A DNA stretch of 64,000 bases from JBDTCO01 sp039923495 (lineage in GTDB: Bacteria; Myxococcota_A; Polyangia; Palsa-1104). The position numbers and the translations under genes are program-made. Position 1 is the first letter of the stretch. Each line of letters opens with the position of its first letter. Under the pieces are notes generated by a model. It worked only from the letters and a program-made list of their open reading frames with translations, was not told the DNA's origin and did not search any database. Shown one piece after another: positions 1 to 12,156 of the stretch. Location: positions 18,680-82,679 of the forward strand of contig JBDTCO010000146.1 in assembly GCA_039923495.1 (NCBI GenBank), read 5' to 3'.

Positions 1-250
1 TCTCGGGGAACAGCTCCTTGAACTCGCCGTAGAGCTGCGCGGCGAGGGTCTTGTTGTGCGCCATGATCAGCGTCGGCTTCTGCATCTTCTCGATGACACA
101 CGCCGCCGTGTACGTCTTGCCCGAGCCCGTGATGCCGAGGAGCACCTGGTGCTGGTCGTTGCGCTTGATGCCGGCGACCAGCTCCTCGATGGCCTTCGGC
201 TGGTCGCCGCGCGGGGTGTACTCGGAGACGATCTTGAAGCGCTCGGCCAT
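1..250 (-). CDS. uvrB: UvrB, excinuclease ABC subunit B (N-terminal fragment)
   Basis: The minus strand encodes 83 residues from an ATG at 250 and leaves the window at base 1, so only the N-terminus is seen. It begins MAERFKIVSEYTPRGDQPKA and continues to the Walker A loop GITGSGKT and the MAHNKTLAAQLYGEFKELFP stretch, an order typical of UvrB, the helicase-like subunit that loads onto damaged DNA with UvrA and recruits UvrC in nucleotide excision repair. It is divergent from the phospholipase D-like gene about 50 bp away. Identification is confident because the start of UvrB is highly conserved. Nothing can be said about the C-terminal UvrC-binding domain. Confidence 0.93.
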   Translation of the reverse strand, partial: MAERFKIVSEYTPRGDQPKAIEELVAGIKRNDQHQVLLGITGSGKTYTAACVIEKMQKPTLIMAHNKTLAAQLYGEFKELFPE

Positions 251-301
251 GGGCCGGTGATTGTAGCAGCGGCTGCAAGGGACGACTTCGAGTAGCATCG
301 G

Positions 302-1351
302 TTGGTGAACCTTCGCCTGAGCGTCGCTCCTTTCGTCATCGCAATGGCTGCGTGCTCGGGCTCTCATGGCAACGCCGATGGGGGCGGCACGTCTCACGAC
401 CTCGCGGGCGCCGATCTCACGGGCGTGACGACGGTCGATGGCGGCCTGCCGCCGCTGCAGACCACGAGCGAGGTGACCGTCGTCATCGAGCCCGAGGACA
501 AGGGCGCGACGCTGCTCGCCGCAATCAAGAACGCGACGACCAGCATCCACATGACGATGTACCTGCTCACCGATGCCGCGACGATCACCGCGCTGAAGAC
601 GCAGCACACCGCAGGTCACGACATCAAGGTCCTGCTCAACCAGAACTTCCCGCCGGGACAGGGCTCGCAGACCGACGTCTACAACCAGCTCCAGGCGGCA
701 GGCGTCAGCGTGAAGTGGGCGCCGAACATGTACCAGTACACGCACGCGAAGACGCTCGTCATCGACGGCAAGACCGCCCTCATCATGACGATGAACGCGA
801 GCTCGAGCGCCTACACGGGCAACCGCGAGTACCTCGGGGTCGACACGGACGCGGCCGACGTCGCCGAGGCCGAGGCGATCTTCCAGGCCGACTGGAGCGG
901 CATGCCCACGGCGACGACCGGCAAGCTCGTCACGGCGCCGGACAACGCCGAGGTCCGCCTCGTGCAGCTCGTCGATATGGCGACCGCGACGGTGGATCTG
1001 GAGGGCGAGGTGTTCTCGTCGTCGGCGATGCTGAACGCGCTCGGTCGCGCGAACAAGCGCGGTGTCGCCGTGCGCCTGCTGCTCGCCGACGAGACTCCGA
1101 CGACGGCACAGACGCAGGCCATCGTGGGGCTCAAGCAGGTCGGCATCCCGGTGCGCACGCTGTCGAGCCCGGACATCCACGCGAAGGCGATCGTCGTCGA
1201 CGGCAAGCTCGCGTATATCGGCTCGGAAAACTTCACGGCGAACTCGCTCGAGAACAACCGCGAGCTCGGCCTGATCGTGTCTGCGCCGACCGAGGTGCAG
1301 AAGGTAGCGAGCACCATTGCGGCCGACTTCGCCGCAGGCGTAGCGCAGTAA
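302..1351 (+). CDS. Phospholipase D-like (HKD) lipoprotein
   Basis: A 349-residue protein with two phosphodiesterase HKD motifs: H148-x-K150-x4-D155 (HAKTLVIDGK) and H292-x-K294-x4-D299 (HAKAIVVDGK), each followed by the usual N/S-rich tail (MTMNAS and GSENFT). In the family the two motifs form one active site that cleaves phosphodiesters by a phospho-histidine intermediate. The N-terminus has a hydrophobic segment ending in MAAC (Cys18), so it is probably a lipoprotein; residues 20-60 are a Gly/Ala/Asp linker. Whether the substrate is phospholipid or nucleic acid cannot be told. The start is uncertain: TTG at 302 or GTG at 305, with no clear ribosome site. It ends 3 bp from a convergent gene. 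Confidence 0.82.
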   Translation: MVNLRLSVAPFVIAMAACSGSHGNADGGGTSHDLAGADLTGVTTVDGGLPPLQTTSEVTVVIEPEDKGATLLAAIKNATTSIHMTMYLLTDAATITALKTQHTAGHDIKVLLNQNFPPGQGSQTDVYNQLQAAGVSVKWAPNMYQYTHAKTLVIDGKTALIMTMNASSSAYTGNREYLGVDTDAADVAEAEAIFQADWSGMPTATTGKLVTAPDNAEVRLVQLVDMATATVDLEGEVFSSSAMLNALGRANKRGVAVRLLLADETPTTAQTQAIVGLKQVGIPVRTLSSPDIHAKAIVVDGKLAYIGSENFTANSLENNRELGLIVSAPTEVQKVASTIAADFAAGVAQ

Positions 1352-1354
1352 CCG

Positions 1355-1615
1355 CTACTTCTTCGCGCGCCCGCGAGCCATGACGACGGTCATCGCGATC
1401 ACCGCGACGGCGGCTGTCAGCGCCCAGTAGTCACCGTGACGCACCCCGCGCACGACGAGCGCGCCGAGCAGGAAGATCGCCACCGTCATGCTGCCGGCAA
1501 GCAGCAGCGTGAGCGCGACGCCGAGCCCGAACCTCAGGCGCGTGTGCAGCTTCGTGGACGGCACCTTACCCTTCGCGAGCGCGCGCGCGAAGGCGTTCGA
1601 CTCGTCGTCGTCCAC
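1355..1615 (-). CDS. Small membrane protein of unknown function
   Basis: An 86-residue protein I do not recognise. A polar N-terminus (MDDDESNAFARALAKGK) is followed by two hydrophobic segments at about residues 30-52 and 62-78, then a basic tail (RGRAKK), suggesting a small two-pass inner-membrane protein. It starts 5 bp downstream of the cpoB stop on the same strand, so it is probably co-transcribed with pal and cpoB. An envelope role is only an inference from that position. Confidence 0.6.
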   Translation of the reverse strand: MDDDESNAFARALAKGKVPSTKLHTRLRFGLGVALTLLLAGSMTVAIFLLGALVVRGVRHGDYWALTAAVAVIAMTVVMARGRAKK

Positions 1616-1620
1616 GAGAC

Positions 1621-2451
1621 TCAGCTCGCGCAGACGGACTTGTTCTTGGCGTCGTGTGACAGGCTCTTGAGCTGCTCGAGGGCATCCTTCTTCCAGGCCG
1701 TGCGCGGGTAGCGCTTGAGCAGCTCCTGGAAGTAGACCTTGGCGTCGGAGCAGTACTTGAGCTGATAGAACGCGACGCCGTTCTTGTACATCGCGTCGGG
1801 GACGACATCGCTCTTCGGAAAGTTATCGACGACCCTCGTGTACGCGCCGATGGCGTTCGCCATGCGCTTCTCGCCCGCGTACGCCTCGCCGATATCGAAC
1901 TGCGCCTTCGCGGCGCGCGCGTCCGTCGGGTAGCGGTTGACGAAGGCTTCGTAGAGCCGACGCGCATCGACCCACGCCTGCGCCGCGAGCTTCTTGTCGG
2001 CCTCGGCGAACGTGGCATCGGGCGTGTCGGGCACGGGCGGCGACTTGGCGGTCGTCGTCGCATTCGTGAGCTGCTCGAGCTTCGTGTCGGAGTTCGCGCG
2101 GTAGTCCTGGAACTGCTTCGTGAGCGCGTCCGTCGTGTGCGTGATGTCGTCGAGGCGGCCCTGGATCTGGCCGAAGTCGACCTGCAGCTTCTCGACGCTG
2201 AGCCCGACGTCTGCCGAGTTGCGCGTCGCGAGCTTGTTCGCCTGCTCGACGCCCTGCTTGAGGCGTGTGAGCTGCGTGTCCATCTGCTTCACGAGCTCGG
2301 CCGCGCGCGACTCGTTCTTGGCGGAGATGCCCTTGAGATCTTCGATCTGCTGCTTCATCTCGCGGCCCTCCTCCTTCGTGACGAAGGCGAAGCAGCCCCC
2401 GAGCGACGAGGCGAGGATCGTGAAACCGACGATGGAAACGTAACGATTCAT
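1621..2451 (-). CDS. cpoB: CpoB/YbgF-type cell-division coordinator, TPR lipoprotein
   Basis: A 276-residue protein with a signal peptide ending in the lipobox LGGC (Cys20), a coiled-coil region at about 28-130 rich in Glu, Lys and Gln, and C-terminal TPR repeats at about 145-270 (for example AKAQFDIGEAYAGEKRMANA). This layout matches YbgF/CpoB, which in proteobacteria coordinates outer-membrane constriction by the Tol-Pal system with peptidoglycan synthesis. The homologues are usually periplasmic and soluble; here a lipid anchor is predicted. It lies 6 bp downstream of the Pal-like gene, the classic pal-ybgF order; no tol genes are in the window. Confidence 0.85.
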   Translation of the reverse strand: MNRYVSIVGFTILASSLGGCFAFVTKEEGREMKQQIEDLKGISAKNESRAAELVKQMDTQLTRLKQGVEQANKLATRNSADVGLSVEKLQVDFGQIQGRLDDITHTTDALTKQFQDYRANSDTKLEQLTNATTTAKSPPVPDTPDATFAEADKKLAAQAWVDARRLYEAFVNRYPTDARAAKAQFDIGEAYAGEKRMANAIGAYTRVVDNFPKSDVVPDAMYKNGVAFYQLKYCSDAKVYFQELLKRYPRTAWKKDALEQLKSLSHDAKNKSVCAS

Positions 2452-2457
2452 GGCAAC

Positions 2458-3165
2458 CTATCGTGAGAAGTCGACGCGACGATCTTTGGCCCAGCCCGAC
2501 TCGTCGGTGCCGGTGGCCTCGAGCTCGCCCTTCGCCACGAGCTTCACCGACGTGGCAGGCGCGGCGAGCTTCTGCAGGCGATCGCGCACGGACTGCGTGC
2601 GACGGTCGGAGAGCGCGAGGTTGTACTCCTCGGTGCCGCGCGGGTCGGAGTGGCCCGTGAGGGTGATGGCGCCGGGCGACTTCTTGAGGCACTCGACGTC
2701 GTGGTCGATGGCCGAAGTCGCCTCGGTGGAGAGCACGTTCTCGTTGAAGTCGAAGTAGATGGGCTCGAGGCTGCACCCACCGATGTTCGACGAGCCGTTG
2801 TCTCCCGAGGCACGTGCGCAGCGGCCCTGGTTGCACTTGCCGCCGTCGCCACACTGGTCGTCGCTGCGGCAGGCCTTGCACTGGCCGTCGATGCACGACT
2901 CGCCGGCAGGGCACTGTGCATCGTCACTGCACGACAGGCTCATCGCCGAGCGCGGCTCTTCGCAGCGACCCTGGTTGCACTTGCCGCCGTTGCAATCCCC
3001 CGTGGTGCGGCACTGCTGGCACTGCTGGTTCACGCAGTACTCGTGCTCGTGACAGTCCTTGTCCTGCGAACACTTCGGGTACTGCACCTTGCAGCCCGAC
3101 ATCCCGCCGAGCATCAAGGCGACCAGCCCGATCACCGTCAAACACGCGTCCATTTTCCGTCGCAT
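2458..3165 (-). CDS. pal: Pal-like OmpA-domain lipoprotein with Cys-rich repeats
   Basis: Starting at the ATG at 3165 gives a 235-residue lipoprotein with lipobox GMSGC. Residues from about 30 to 120 hold two related Cys-rich blocks (each with a C-x-Q/D-x-x-x-C...GGKCNQGRC pattern), a spacer type common in myxobacterial surface proteins. The C-terminal third is an OmpA-like peptidoglycan-binding domain, with PIYFDFNENVL and the ligand-binding stretch HSDPRGTEEYNLALSDRR. In the family this domain binds diaminopimelate in peptidoglycan and ties the outer membrane to the wall. An upstream in-frame ATG at 3201 would break the signal peptide and is rejected. It heads the pal-cpoB-small protein unit. 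Confidence 0.84.
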   Translation of the reverse strand: MRRKMDACLTVIGLVALMLGGMSGCKVQYPKCSQDKDCHEHEYCVNQQCQQCRTTGDCNGGKCNQGRCEEPRSAMSLSCSDDAQCPAGESCIDGQCKACRSDDQCGDGGKCNQGRCARASGDNGSSNIGGCSLEPIYFDFNENVLSTEATSAIDHDVECLKKSPGAITLTGHSDPRGTEEYNLALSDRRTQSVRDRLQKLAAPATSVKLVAKGELEATGTDESGWAKDRRVDFSR

Positions 3166-3285
3166 GGGCGAGACGCTATGCCGGCGATCGGGGTGTGTCA
3201 ACTCAGTGATCGTGAGCAGTTGCCGTCGGAAAGCCGGCGCTCGTCCTTGTGTCGGAAACGCTCATCGGCTACACACACAGCTCGC

Positions 3286-4659
3286 ATGAATCTCGCCGTC
3301 GACACGAAGCTGGGCAGGCGGATCATCTCGCTTGCCGCGCCAGTCGTGCTCGCGATGCTCTCCCAGACGGCCATCAACCAGGTCGACCATGTGCTCATCG
3401 GTCGTCTGCCCACGCGCGAGTCCGTGCCCGCCCACGCGGCGCTCGAGGTCGCGCTGATCTTGATGTGGGCCATCGGCGGCTCGCTGTCGGCGATCTCCGT
3501 CGGTACGCAGGCCATCACCGCGCGTCGCTTCGGCGGCGGAGACAACACTGCTGCCGGTCAGGTGATGACCAACTCGCTCGTCGTCGCGTTCATCACGTCG
3601 CTCCTCACGTCGATCGCAGGCTGGTTCATCGCGCCGTTCCTGTTCCGCAAGGTCTCGCACAACCCCGACGTGCTTCGCCTCGGCATCCCGTACCTGCAGT
3701 GGCGCCTGCTCGGCGTGTGCGCGATGGTCACCACCATCAGCTACAAGAGCTGGTTCGACGGGCTCGGCAAGACGCGCGTGCACATGTACAGCGCCCTCGT
3801 CATGAACGGGATCAACTTCTTCCTCAACATCGGGCTCATCTTCGGACGCTACGGCCTGCCGCGCTGGGGCGTCACCGGCTCCGCGATCGCGTCGATGATG
3901 AGCTCCTACCTGGGCCTCGCCATCATGGTCGCCTGGAGCTTTTTGCCTGGCTACATGAAGACGTACCGGAACTACCGCCTCTCCAACATCTCGTTCAAGC
4001 AGCAGTGGGAGATCGTGAAGCTATCGGTGCCATCGGGCATCGCCACCATCTTCGTGATGAGCGGCTTCGGCGTGTTCGAGAAGATCGTCGGCATCCTCGA
4101 TGCGCAGCGCGGCGTCGGCCCCATCTACGTCGCGGCCACCAACAACAACATCATCATCCTCATGCTCTTCTTCACCGGCTGCATCGCGTACGGCAGCGCG
4201 ACGGCCACGCTCGTCAGCCAGTCGATGGCTCGCAAGGAGTTCGACACCGCGGCTGCGTACGCGTGGACCGCGGTCAAGATGGGCGTCTACGTGACCGTCG
4301 TCATCGGCCTGCTCGTGTTCTTCTTCACGCCGCAGGTGCTGCACATCTACACGAAGGACCAGGCCGTCATCGACGCGGCCGCGCCGATCCTGCGCATCTG
4401 CGGCCTCCTCCTTCCGTTCGTGCTCACCGCGCTCGTGCTCACGCAGGCGCTGTTCGGCGCGGGCAACACGCGCTTCGTCGCCTTCGTCGAGTTCGGCCTG
4501 CACTTCGGCTGCCTCGTCCCGCTCGCGTACGTCTTCGGTGTGGTGCTGCACTGGGGCATCGCCGGCGTGTGGGGAGCTGCCTACCTCTACATCGTCTTGC
4601 TTTGTGGAATCATGGTGTGGAAGTTCGCGGAGGGACGGTGGCGGGAGATTCAGATCTAG
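3286..4659 (+). CDS. MATE family multidrug/cation exporter
   Basis: A 457-residue, strongly hydrophobic protein with about 12 membrane segments in two similar halves, as in MATE transporters (NorM/DinF type), which export drugs or metabolites in exchange for Na+ or H+. Visible family features include LAAPVVLAMLSQTAINQVDH near the N-terminus, DGLGKTR and the second-half WGAAYLYIVLL. The open frame extends far upstream, but the ATG at 3286 starts with the expected amphipathic helix and sits just after the divergent pal promoter region, so I chose it. The last 22 bases overlap the histidine kinase gene, suggesting translational coupling. The substrate is unknown. Confidence 0.88.
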   Translation: MNLAVDTKLGRRIISLAAPVVLAMLSQTAINQVDHVLIGRLPTRESVPAHAALEVALILMWAIGGSLSAISVGTQAITARRFGGGDNTAAGQVMTNSLVVAFITSLLTSIAGWFIAPFLFRKVSHNPDVLRLGIPYLQWRLLGVCAMVTTISYKSWFDGLGKTRVHMYSALVMNGINFFLNIGLIFGRYGLPRWGVTGSAIASMMSSYLGLAIMVAWSFLPGYMKTYRNYRLSNISFKQQWEIVKLSVPSGIATIFVMSGFGVFEKIVGILDAQRGVGPIYVAATNNNIIILMLFFTGCIAYGSATATLVSQSMARKEFDTAAAYAWTAVKMGVYVTVVIGLLVFFFTPQVLHIYTKDQAVIDAAAPILRICGLLLPFVLTALVLTQALFGAGNTRFVAFVEFGLHFGCLVPLAYVFGVVLHWGIAGVWGAAYLYIVLLCGIMVWKFAEGRWREIQI

Positions 4660-6007
4660 CGACCGCGACGGTCGCAGAGGCGGCGCGTCACGAGGCACCG
4701 ACGCTGCTGCAGTGGCTGAAGTTCTTCGTTCGTACGCGCTGGGTACTGCCATTCCTGCTCGTACCGGGCACCTACGAGGTGCACCTGCTGCTGCACACGA
4801 CGTACGACCTCGCCGCGCTGTGCTGGGTCGCCGTGGCGACGCTCGTCACCAATTGCGTGGCGTCGCTCACCGCGCGTCACCTCGAACGAGCACCGGAGCT
4901 CGATCGGGTCGCGCTGTCGCGCCTCGTGAGCGCGGTGACCATGGGTGACGTGTTGCTCCTCGTCGTTGGCGTGCACTACGCGGGTGGGGCGATAGGGCCG
5001 TTCTGGCCGTTCCCGTTCATCCCCGTCATCGTCGGCGCGGCCATCGTGCCGAGCCAGCGCGCGCTCGCGCTCAACTTCGTCGTCGCGCTCGGCGCCACCG
5101 CGATCAGCGCGAGCACGCACGGCGTCATGGCGTCCTTCGCCCCCGTGATCCTGTCGAGCCTGTTCCTCACCTTCGGCGCGCTGCTCGTGAACGCGGTGTC
5201 GAACGATCTGCGACGCCGGCGCATCGTCTCACTCGAGCTCGATCGTGCGCTCGGTGATCGCCAGGTCGCCGAGTCCGAGGCTCGCCGCCGCGAGGAGATC
5301 CTCTCCGTCGTCTCGCACGAGCTCGCGAGCCCGCTCATGACCCTGCGCGGCTACGTCCGCCTCATGCAGGAGAACAAGAACCGCGATCGCAACGCGCAGC
5401 TCCTCGATCGCGTCGAGCGGCAGGTACAGCGCATCTCGAGCCTCGCCGACGATCTGCTGGAGATGGCGTCCACTCAGGCCGGTGCGATGCGGCTCAAGCG
5501 TCGCTCGTTCGAGCTCGTCGAGGCGCTGCGCGAGCTGCGCGAGAATGCGCGTGTGCAGCACCCCGACGCCGACATCCGGCTCGAGGCCACCGATTCGGTG
5601 ACCGGGACCTGGGATCGTGATCGCCTCGAACAGCTCGTCGGCAACCTCGTCTCCAACGCGGTCAAGTTCGGCGGCGCACGCTCGCGCGTCACCATCGTCG
5701 TCACGAAGGAGAACCTGCGCGAGGTCCGCGTCAGCGTCACCGACGATGGGCCCGGCATCTCGAAGGACGCGCTCGCGCGCATCTTCGAGCCGTTCCAGCG
5801 TTATTCCAGCGAGCGCGGCGGGCTCGGGCTCGGGCTCGCCATCGCGCGCGCCGTCGCCGAGCTGCACCAGGGACGCATCTGGGCGGAGAGCCCGAGCGAC
5901 CCCAGCGGCCGGGGCGCGACGATCCACGTCGTGCTCCCTACCGACTCCAAGCCGTCCGATCAGCAGCCGATCGTCGGCCACCTAGAGACAACGCGAGCAC
6001 CCGACTG

Positions 6008-6008
<1 letters not shown>
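4638..6008 (+). CDS. Membrane sensor histidine kinase
   Basis: A 456-residue kinase. Residues 30-190 hold about six hydrophobic segments, an integral-membrane sensor without a large periplasmic loop. A short linker leads to a HisKA domain with the phospho-acceptor in VVSHELASP (His227), followed by an HATPase_c domain with the N box (NLVSNAVKF), G1 (DDGPGIS), F box and G2 (GGLGLGLAI). I start it at GTG 4638 because GGAGGG lies just upstream and the open frame before it is only the shadow of the MATE gene. Its stop TGA overlaps the ATG of the next regulator, so the two form a two-component pair; the coupled MATE exporter is a plausible output or co-regulated gene. Confidence 0.9.
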
Positions 6009-7426
<1,418 letters not shown>

Positions 7427-7515
7427 TCACGAGGGCCCGTTCGTCGTTCGCGCGCGCGGAGTGACGTGGCGTGGCTCCTCGAGCTACGGGGCGACGTTTT
7501 TGAGCTCCACCAACA

Positions 7516-7530
7516 CACCGTGTTACGGTG
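7516..7530. promoter_or_regulatory. Perfect inverted repeat upstream of outer-membrane protein gene
   Basis: CACCGT-GTT-ACGGTG is a perfect 6-bp inverted repeat with a 3-base centre, 21 bp before the start at 7551 and just 5' of the ribosome site AGGAG. It could be a DNA operator or, in RNA, a small hairpin next to the ribosome site. No data decide between them. Confidence 0.4.
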
Positions 7531-7550
7531 AAGCTCCTCAGGAGACCCGG

Positions 7551-8453
7551 ATGCCGTCGCGGACCTTCGCTACACTACTGCTCTCGCTCGTCGTGGTCAG
7601 CACCACGCCCGCTTACGCACAGAAATCCGAGCCCGTGCCGCCCGGCGCGTCGGACGGCAACGACAGGGAAGTCCCGTCGCGGCCAATCCCGCGGACGTCG
7701 GACTACCAGCCCGGGATCGCCGATCCATCGCTCGTGCCGCAGAAGGCCGCGCCCAGGTTCGATCCGACCGACTGGAAGAACGCGATCGCGGTCTACGCGC
7801 GCTACCTCTTCGTCACCAACCTGATGTTGAAGCCGTACCTCACCGCGGCGACGGAGCTCAACAGCTATGCCGTCGGCATGCAGTACATCCGCCGCTTCGA
7901 CAAGTTCGACGTGGTCACCACGCTCGACTTCTCATGGCTCGCGCTCAACAGCGGCAACTGGCTCGGCAAGGGCAACGACCCGTCCGTCGACACGAAGTAC
8001 GTTCAGTTCGACAAGCTCAGCTTCCTGTCGGCCGACGTCGCGATCGTCGGCCACCACGCGTTCAACAACTGGCTCGAGCTCCGCGGTGGCGCCGGCCTCG
8101 GCCTCGGCGTGGTGTTCGGCGACGTGCTGACCACGAGCAACTCCAACCAGGTCTGCAACAAGCAGACCGCGTCGCACACCTCGGAGTGCTACCCCATCGC
8201 ACCTGCGCCCATCGGCGCCATCAAGATCGGTCAGGCCGACACGGAGTCGAAGCTCAAGGCCACCCAGCAGTCGTCCCAGCTCGACACCGCGCAGAACCCG
8301 CACCGCAGCAAAGCGACGAAGCCGCCCGTCATGGCCGTCGTCGACATCTTCATCGCGCTCAACTTCCGCCTGCACCGCAACGTCTCCGCGCAGGTCGAGG
8401 TCGGCTTCCGCGACGCGATGTTCACCGGCGCGAACTTCCAGTATCACTTTTAG
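7551..8453 (+). CDS. Exported, probably outer-membrane beta-barrel protein
   Basis: A 300-residue protein with a clear signal peptide (residues 1-24, cut after AYA) preceded by a good ribosome site (AGGAG, 6 bp upstream). After a Pro-rich linker, the sequence alternates hydrophobic and polar residues with many aromatics (VYARYLFVTNLML, VVTTLDFSWLALN, LELRGGAGLGLGVVF) and ends in FQYHF; an aromatic C-terminal residue is the usual signal for outer-membrane beta-barrel assembly. A loop holds two Cys (near residues 201 and 210) that may form a disulfide. I do not recognise a named family. It stands alone after the regulator and ends at a hairpin. Confidence 0.7.
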   Translation: MPSRTFATLLLSLVVVSTTPAYAQKSEPVPPGASDGNDREVPSRPIPRTSDYQPGIADPSLVPQKAAPRFDPTDWKNAIAVYARYLFVTNLMLKPYLTAATELNSYAVGMQYIRRFDKFDVVTTLDFSWLALNSGNWLGKGNDPSVDTKYVQFDKLSFLSADVAIVGHHAFNNWLELRGGAGLGLGVVFGDVLTTSNSNQVCNKQTASHTSECYPIAPAPIGAIKIGQADTESKLKATQQSSQLDTAQNPHRSKATKPPVMAVVDIFIALNFRLHRNVSAQVEVGFRDAMFTGANFQYHF

Positions 8454-8495
8454 GGAGGCCTTCCCGCCTCCCCTCGTCGAGCAAAGCCCGACGAG
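8453..8495. terminator. Two back-to-back hairpins between convergent genes
   Basis: Two perfect 7-bp stems follow the stop codon: GGGAGGC/GCCTCCC (8453-8459 with 8466-8472) and CTCGTCG/CGACGAG (8473-8479 with 8489-8495). No T-run follows. They sit between the convergent beta-barrel and selB genes and may end transcription from either side; the remaining 145 bases before selB are GC-rich with no gene that I can support. Confidence 0.5.
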
Positions 8496-8640
8496 CCTCC
8501 CCTCCCTCCGCGCGTTGCTCGCGCGCGTTTCGGAGCGGGCTTGCTCGGGATGCGACTGCTATGTCGCCTCGCTTCGCTCGCTCCTTCCGAGGGGGGACGG
8601 CTCCTTCGGGGCGGGCCGCTCCTTCCGGGCGGGGACGTTC

Positions 8641-10539
<1,899 letters not shown>

Positions 10540-10554
10540 GACCCCGAACCGGCG

Positions 10555-12156
10555 CTACGGCTTGCGAGGTGCGAGCTGGAGCTCGACGTCGCCGCGCAGC
10601 AGGTCAGCGTCGAGGACCGCGCGACCGTCGACCTGCGAGACCCCGTCGATGAGCGACGCCTCTCTTCGGCTCAGGTGTGCCTGCTTGGCGATGCGACGCA
10701 GGCCACGCCCCGTGATGGAGAGCTGCGCGAGCGAGCCGTCACCGTCACCGCTGCGCGGGCCGTCGTGCTCGAACGCCGGCCTCAGCAGCTCACGCGTCCC
10801 CAGCCCGAGGACGGTGCCACGCTTCGACTCGGTGCTCGGATCGAGCACGAGCGAGAGGCCGTCGTAGGGCGTCGTGTACGTCGAGATGGTGCGCGAGCCG
10901 ATGCGCAGCGGCGTGCTCGCCGACCACCCACGCTGGGCGAGCACGCGATCGAGATCGCCGCTCATCGCGGGATCGAGCTCGGCGAGACCGAGCACCTGCG
11001 AGCTCGCGATCGGCGCGTCGTCCGTCTCGGCGGAAGGCACCGTGACGAGCAGCGCGCGCAGCCCACCGAGCAGGCGCGCCCACTCCGGCAGCTCCGCCGA
11101 GGCCCACAGGCTCGGCCAACCCCAAAGGACGGCCGCACCCGTCGACAAAGGCATGCACTGTGAACCGAAGGACTGGTGCGTGGCTGCGGCGCGCGGCACC
11201 GGCGGCGCGGTCAGCGAGAACGAGAGGTCGGGCGTGCCGTCGACAGACAGCTGACGCGTTGGCGTGGCTGCGGTGCGCAGCGCGCGCAGCGAGTCGAGCG
11301 ACGCTCGGCGGCCACTGCTCGCGATCTCGCCGCGTAGCACGTCGGGGCTCTGCACCGACAGCGCGAAGAAGACGTCGTCGAAGGCGTGCGGGATCCGGTC
11401 GAGCGCCGACTTGCAGGCGGCGAGCTCCTTGTGCCCCTCGCGCGCGAGCGCCACGCGCTGCGACGGATCGACGTTGTGCAGCGCCGACGACAGCTGCACC
11501 TCGGTGCGCTGCATGCCGAGCTTGGCGACCGCGTCGAGGTCTGCCCACACCGACACCGCATCCGCCGCGGTCATGCGCTTCTGCGCGCCGTGCGTCCCTA
11601 CCCAGCCGTGCGGTGGACGCAGCGGCACGACGCGCGCGATGTCCGCGGGCGTCGGGATTGATGTGGGGCCCGCCATCAGGTAGTCCACGACGAGGAGCTG
11701 GCCGTCGAGGCGGACGACGAGCGGCATCCCGTCCTTCGTCCGGCCGGTCCACGTGTTCGCGGGCCCGGCGGTGAGGCTGATGCCGAGCGCGGGGCCCGCC
11801 GTCTGCACGAGCGCCTGCGCGACGTAGGGATTCACGACGGGGAGCACCGCGCGGACGTGCGTCCCACCGCGCAGCGCACGCGCACCGACCCACACCACGC
11901 CGGCCGGGTCGATGCCGGTCATCGAGAGGACGACCGGATCGAACGGGCTCACCGAGCCGGGGAGCGGCAACGACCGGCGAACGAGCGCTTCCCAGCCGCT
12001 TCCCATGCGCTTCAACGCGGCGCCGAAGGCGAGCGGACGGACCGCGCCGACGACGGCAGAGTCCGGGAACAGCGAGCGCTGCTCGCCGGCATGCGCGAGC
12101 GTTCCCGCGACACCGAGCAGTGCTCCCATAGTGGTCAGGGTCGTGACGATCTTCAT
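10555..12156 (-). CDS. Secreted protein of unknown function
   Basis: A 533-residue protein that I do not recognise. It has a signal peptide (1-23, cut after AHA) and then a long sequence without obvious repeats, membrane segments or catalytic motifs, Ala- and Leu-rich and low in Cys. It starts inside the end of the acyl-CoA synthetase gene (ATGA overlap at 12153-12156) and is followed 15 bp later by selB, so it belongs to the four-gene unit TPR protein - acyl-CoA synthetase - this protein - selB. A periplasmic or surface location is inferred from the signal peptide only. Confidence 0.65.
   Translation of the reverse strand: MKIVTTLTTMGALLGVAGTLAHAGEQRSLFPDSAVVGAVRPLAFGAALKRMGSGWEALVRRSLPLPGSVSPFDPVVLSMTGIDPAGVVWVGARALRGGTHVRAVLPVVNPYVAQALVQTAGPALGISLTAGPANTWTGRTKDGMPLVVRLDGQLLVVDYLMAGPTSIPTPADIARVVPLRPPHGWVGTHGAQKRMTAADAVSVWADLDAVAKLGMQRTEVQLSSALHNVDPSQRVALAREGHKELAACKSALDRIPHAFDDVFFALSVQSPDVLRGEIASSGRRASLDSLRALRTAATPTRQLSVDGTPDLSFSLTAPPVPRAAATHQSFGSQCMPLSTGAAVLWGWPSLWASAELPEWARLLGGLRALLVTVPSAETDDAPIASSQVLGLAELDPAMSGDLDRVLAQRGWSASTPLRIGSRTISTYTTPYDGLSLVLDPSTESKRGTVLGLGTRELLRPAFEHDGPRSGDGDGSLAQLSITGRGLRRIAKQAHLSRREASLIDGVSQVDGRAVLDADLLRGDVELQLAPRKP

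Noticed and set aside
2650..3285. N-terminal extension of the MATE gene (212 residues upstream of 3286)
   Set aside because: It runs antisense to pal and lacks any signal or domain; a normal MATE start is at 3286.
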